Origin: Alkalilimnicola sp. S0819
GTDB taxonomy: Bacteria > Pseudomonadota > Gammaproteobacteria > Nitrococcales > WHIW01
Length of the DNA: 64,000 bases
Assembly: GCF_009295635.1 (NCBI RefSeq)
Contig: NZ_WHIW01000006.1
Coordinates: 1-64,000 of the forward strand
Direction: 5' to 3'
The position numbers and the translations under genes were made by a program. Below are positions 61,736 to 64,000 of this stretch, one piece after another; the stretch's first letter is position 1; the number at the start of each line of letters is the position of its first letter. The notes below the pieces were generated by a model. It saw only the letters and a program-made list of their open reading frames with translations, made no database searches and was not told where the DNA came from.

Positions 61736-62485
61736 TCAGCGCAGGCGCTTTTCCGTCTCGGTGAGGATGCCCCGCAGGATCTGGATCTCCCGCTCATCGG
61801 GCAGCGCGCGCTGATAAAGCCCGCGCAGCCGGCGCATGACCAGCGCCGGGTTGGTCTTGCCGAGGAACTCCAACTCGGTGAGCACCCGCTCCAGGTGGGA
61901 AAAATAGTGCTCCAGGTCCTCGTGGCGTGCCGGCGCCTCGGTGCTCGGCACGGGCGTGGCGTACGCCTCCCGCTGCTCGGCCAGCGCGTAGCCGAGCACC
62001 TGCACCGCGGCGGCCAGGTTGAGCGAACCGAAGTCCGGGTTGGCGCGGATGTGCACCCGCCCCTGGCACAGATCCAGCTCCGCGTTGCTCAGCCCCGAGC
62101 GCTCGCGGCCGAAGACGATGGCCACCTCACCGGCCCGGGCCCGGCGCAGCATCTCCGGCGCGGCCTCGCCCAGGGGCTGCTGGGGCACCCCCACCTTGCG
62201 CACCCGCGCGGTCATGCCGTAGGCATAACGGCAATCGGCCAGTGCCTCGGCCAGGGTTTCCACCACCCGGGCGTTCTCCAGGATATCCACGGCACCGCTG
62301 GCGAACTCGGCGGCGGTCTCATCCACCGGGAAACGGGGGGCGACCAGGGTCAGGCGGTGCAGGCCCATGGTCTTCATGGCCCGGGCCGCCGCGCCGATAT
62401 TGCCGGGCTGGTAGGTCTCCACCAGGACGATCTGGATGTTGTCCTGCCCGCGGGGGGCGGTGTCGGCGGCGTGGGTATCGGGCAT
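61736..62485 (-). CDS. trmJ: tRNA (cytidine/uridine-2'-O-)-methyltransferase TrmJ
   Basis: A 249-residue SPOUT methyltransferase methylating the ribose at position 32 of several tRNAs. Family motifs: IQIVLVETYQPGNIGAAARA, IVFGRERSGLSNAELDLCQG and the SAM-binding knot IRANPDFGSLNLAAAVQVLG. The C-terminal extension (YFSHLERVLTELEFLGKTNP, MRRLRGLYQRALPDEREIQI) distinguishes TrmJ from TrmL. Genes around it are unrelated. Confidence 0.93.
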   Translation of the reverse strand: MPDTHAADTAPRGQDNIQIVLVETYQPGNIGAAARAMKTMGLHRLTLVAPRFPVDETAAEFASGAVDILENARVVETLAEALADCRYAYGMTARVRKVGVPQQPLGEAAPEMLRRARAGEVAIVFGRERSGLSNAELDLCQGRVHIRANPDFGSLNLAAAVQVLGYALAEQREAYATPVPSTEAPARHEDLEHYFSHLERVLTELEFLGKTNPALVMRRLRGLYQRALPDEREIQILRGILTETEKRLR

Positions 62486-62597
62486 GGGGGCTCTTCGGGC
62501 TGCGGCGTGAAGGCCCGAAAGATACCACGCGCGCCCCCTGTGACGGCGCGCCCGGCACCCCCAAGGTGGCTGAAGAAGACACTCGGAGGCCCGGCCC

Positions 62598-63581
62598 GTG
62601 AGCCCTGCATCAGCCCACCATCAGCCCCTGGCGCTATTCTCGCTGGATGCCGGGCGCGCGTTCGCCAGCCGGGTCGCGGCGGCCCTGGGCACGGTGCTCA
62701 GCGCCCACGAGGAGCGCGAGTTCGAGGACGGCGAACACAAGACCCGGCCGCTGGAGAGCGTGCGCGGGCGCGATGTCTACGTCATCCAGGCGCTGCACGG
62801 CGATGCCGCCCAATCGGTGAATGACCGCCTGATCCGGCTGCTGTTCTTCCTGGGCACCCTGCGCGACGCCGACCCGGCGCGGCTCACCGCGGTGGTGCCG
62901 TACCTGTGCTACAGCCGCAAGGACCGCCAGACCAAGGCCCGCGACCCGGTGAGCACCCGATACCTGGCAGCGCTGTTCGAGGCGGTGGGGGTGGGGCGCG
63001 TCGTGACGCTGGATGTGCACAACCTGGCGGCCTACCAGAACGCCTTTCGCCTGCCCACCGTGCACCTGGAGGCCCGGCCGCTGTTCGTCGAGTATTTCGC
63101 CCGGCGGCTGCCCAGCGATGAGCCGGTGACGGTGGTGTCGCCGGATGTGGGCGGCATCAAGCGCGCCGAACGCTTCCGCGAGGCGCTGGAGCAGCGTCTG
63201 GAGCGGCCGGTGGAGGGCGCCTTCATGGAGAAGCACCGCAGCGCCGGGGTGCTGAGTGGGGAGCGACTGGTGGGCGAGACGGCCGAGCGGGAGGTGATTC
63301 TGCTCGATGACCTGATCAGCGGCGGCAACACCCTGGCGCGGGCGGCGCGGGCTTGCGCCGAACAGGGCGCAGCCCGGGTCTGGGCGGCCGCCAGCCACGG
63401 CGTGTTCAGCGCCGATGCCTCGCAGACCCTGGCGGCCTCGGCCATCACGCGCCTCGTGGTCACCGACAGCCTGCCGCTGCCCCCGAGCCTGGCCTTCGCC
63501 CTGAAGAAGATGCTCAGCCGCCTGGACACCGCCGATTTCTTCGCCCGCGCGATCCGGCATCTGCACACAACGCCCCCTTGA
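62598..63581 (+). CDS. Ribose-phosphate pyrophosphokinase homologue
   Basis: A 327-residue protein of the PRPP-synthetase family. It has the ATP/ribose-5-phosphate region (ALGTVLSAHEEREFEDGEHK, VVPYLCYSRKDRQTKARDPV, TLDVHNLAAYQNAF) and a PRPP-binding loop EVILLDDLISGGNTLARAAR. The N-terminus lacks the usual FSGN-type opening of the housekeeping Prs, so this may be a paralogue of the class seen in archaea and some proteobacteria. The GTG start follows GGAGG. Whether it is the main PRPP source cannot be told here. Confidence 0.85.
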   Translation: MSPASAHHQPLALFSLDAGRAFASRVAAALGTVLSAHEEREFEDGEHKTRPLESVRGRDVYVIQALHGDAAQSVNDRLIRLLFFLGTLRDADPARLTAVVPYLCYSRKDRQTKARDPVSTRYLAALFEAVGVGRVVTLDVHNLAAYQNAFRLPTVHLEARPLFVEYFARRLPSDEPVTVVSPDVGGIKRAERFREALEQRLERPVEGAFMEKHRSAGVLSGERLVGETAEREVILLDDLISGGNTLARAARACAEQGAARVWAAASHGVFSADASQTLAASAITRLVVTDSLPLPPSLAFALKKMLSRLDTADFFARAIRHLHTTPP

Positions 63582-63610
63582 GCTCCCCGGCAAGCCGCCA
63601 GCCAGCGCGG

Positions 63611-64000
63611 TCAGGGCCGCGGCCCAGCGCCATCGTCGGGCACCCAAATGGAGACCGCCCCGGGGCGCACCGTAAAGTGCGCGGGCGTGCGGGTGAGGAA
63701 TTCGCCATCCGCCACCACCGGCCGGGGCCGGCGGGTGCGCAGTTCCAGCGCCGGCGTGCGCAGCGCCCAGATACCGGCCCGGCGCTGCTCGCCCTGGTGG
63801 AGCACCGGCACCAGGGCGAGCAGCCGCCAGAAGCCCCGCGGCCCCAGGCTGTAGACATCCAGCCCCCCGTCATCGATGGCCGCGTCGGCGGCAATGCGCA
63901 CCCCGCCGCCGTAGAAACAGCCGTTGCCCACGCCCACCTCGATGGCGCGCCGTCGCTGCCGACGCCCCTGGTAGCGCAGCTCCACCGTGAACGGCTGGCT
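63611..64000 (-). CDS. Diacylglycerol/lipid kinase family protein, 3' part
   Basis: The visible 129 codons are the C-terminal part; the start lies beyond the window edge. The segment AIEVGVGNGCFYGGGVRIAA followed by DAAIDDGGLDVYSLGPRGF is the conserved C-terminal lobe of the YegS/DgkB/BmrU lipid-kinase family, and the remainder (VVADGEFLTRTPAHFTVRPG) is its terminal beta-sandwich. The protein would phosphorylate diacylglycerol or another lipid with ATP. The catalytic GGDGT motif is outside the window. Confidence 0.85.
   Translation of the reverse strand, partial: SQPFTVELRYQGRRQRRRAIEVGVGNGCFYGGGVRIAADAAIDDGGLDVYSLGPRGFWRLLALVPVLHQGEQRRAGIWALRTPALELRTRRPRPVVADGEFLTRTPAHFTVRPGAVSIWVPDDGAGPRP

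Noticed and set aside
1-64000. tRNA, rRNA, IS elements, integrase or prophage genes
   Set aside because: I found no tRNA cloverleaf-like stretch, no rRNA, and no transposase or integrase motifs; islands are inferred only from content and composition.

Overview
The window is a high-GC chromosomal segment (coding regions look like mid-to-high 60s percent G+C, estimated by eye) from a gammaproteobacterium. TrmJ- and TrmO-type tRNA methyltransferases, an LpoB-like lipoprotein, photolyase, nucleotide-second-messenger proteins and TRAP transport would fit an Ectothiorhodospiraceae/Halomonas-like environmental organism. That assignment is inference, because no rRNA or tRNA gene was found.

Layout. 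0.3-10.3 kb is housekeeping and signalling: Prx6-type peroxiredoxin, TrmO, a ZIP-like protein coupled to a PAS-GGDEF diguanylate cyclase, photolyase, a 7TM histidine kinase with its NarL-type regulator, a 4HBT thioesterase and a DUF2157 membrane protein. 10.5-11.35 kb is a lower-GC patch with two decayed small genes. 11.3-12.5 kb has a rhomboid protease and a small HNH protein. 12.4-22.5 kb is a catabolic island: a minus-strand operon (Rieske dioxygenase alpha and beta, Zn-dependent dehydrogenase, FAD/2Fe-2S reductase, MhpB-type extradiol dioxygenase, MhpC-type hydrolase, fused TRAP permease), an IclR regulator, and a divergent TAXI binding protein. Two GTGCAC-N3-GTGCAC palindromes lie in front of the operon and of the regulator. 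22.8-32.7 kb holds an MFS transporter, a decayed lipoprotein copy next to its intact paralogue, a flavodoxin-like protein, an LDH/MDH-family dehydrogenase, an NrtS-like/MCP fusion with a divergent TetR regulator, nicotinate salvage (pncB-pncA) and BON/DUF883 stress proteins. 32.8-37.8 kb has a methyltransferase-HNH fusion, a PF09818-type ATPase and a Cache-GGDEF cyclase.

37.9-56.1 kb is a conflict/defence island on the minus strand. It starts with a pair made of an FtsZ homologue that has lost the tubulin GTP-binding signature and an ADP-ribosylglycohydrolase. Next comes a compact cassette (membrane-spanning protein, 3-TM protein, ankyrin lipoprotein) that resembles an effector/immunity set. 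A type I restriction locus in the order R-S-X-M follows, where X is an AlbA_2/ATPase protein carrying seven near-perfect 21-bp repeats. A complete type I Wadjet operon (jetABCD) ends the island.

56.2-64 kb holds a small membrane protein, a four-gene envelope cluster (COG3014-like lipoprotein, LpoB-like lipoprotein, DUF6844-like protein, CsgG-like protein), TrmJ, a PRPP-synthetase homologue and the 3' part of a lipid-kinase gene cut by the window edge.

The most unusual item is the pseudo-FtsZ/ADP-ribosylglycohydrolase pair. ADP-ribosyl toxins that modify FtsZ, and ADP-ribosylhydrolase immunity proteins against them, are known, so the pair could be a decoy-plus-eraser defence. That function is a hypothesis; only the homology and gene coupling are read from the sequence.
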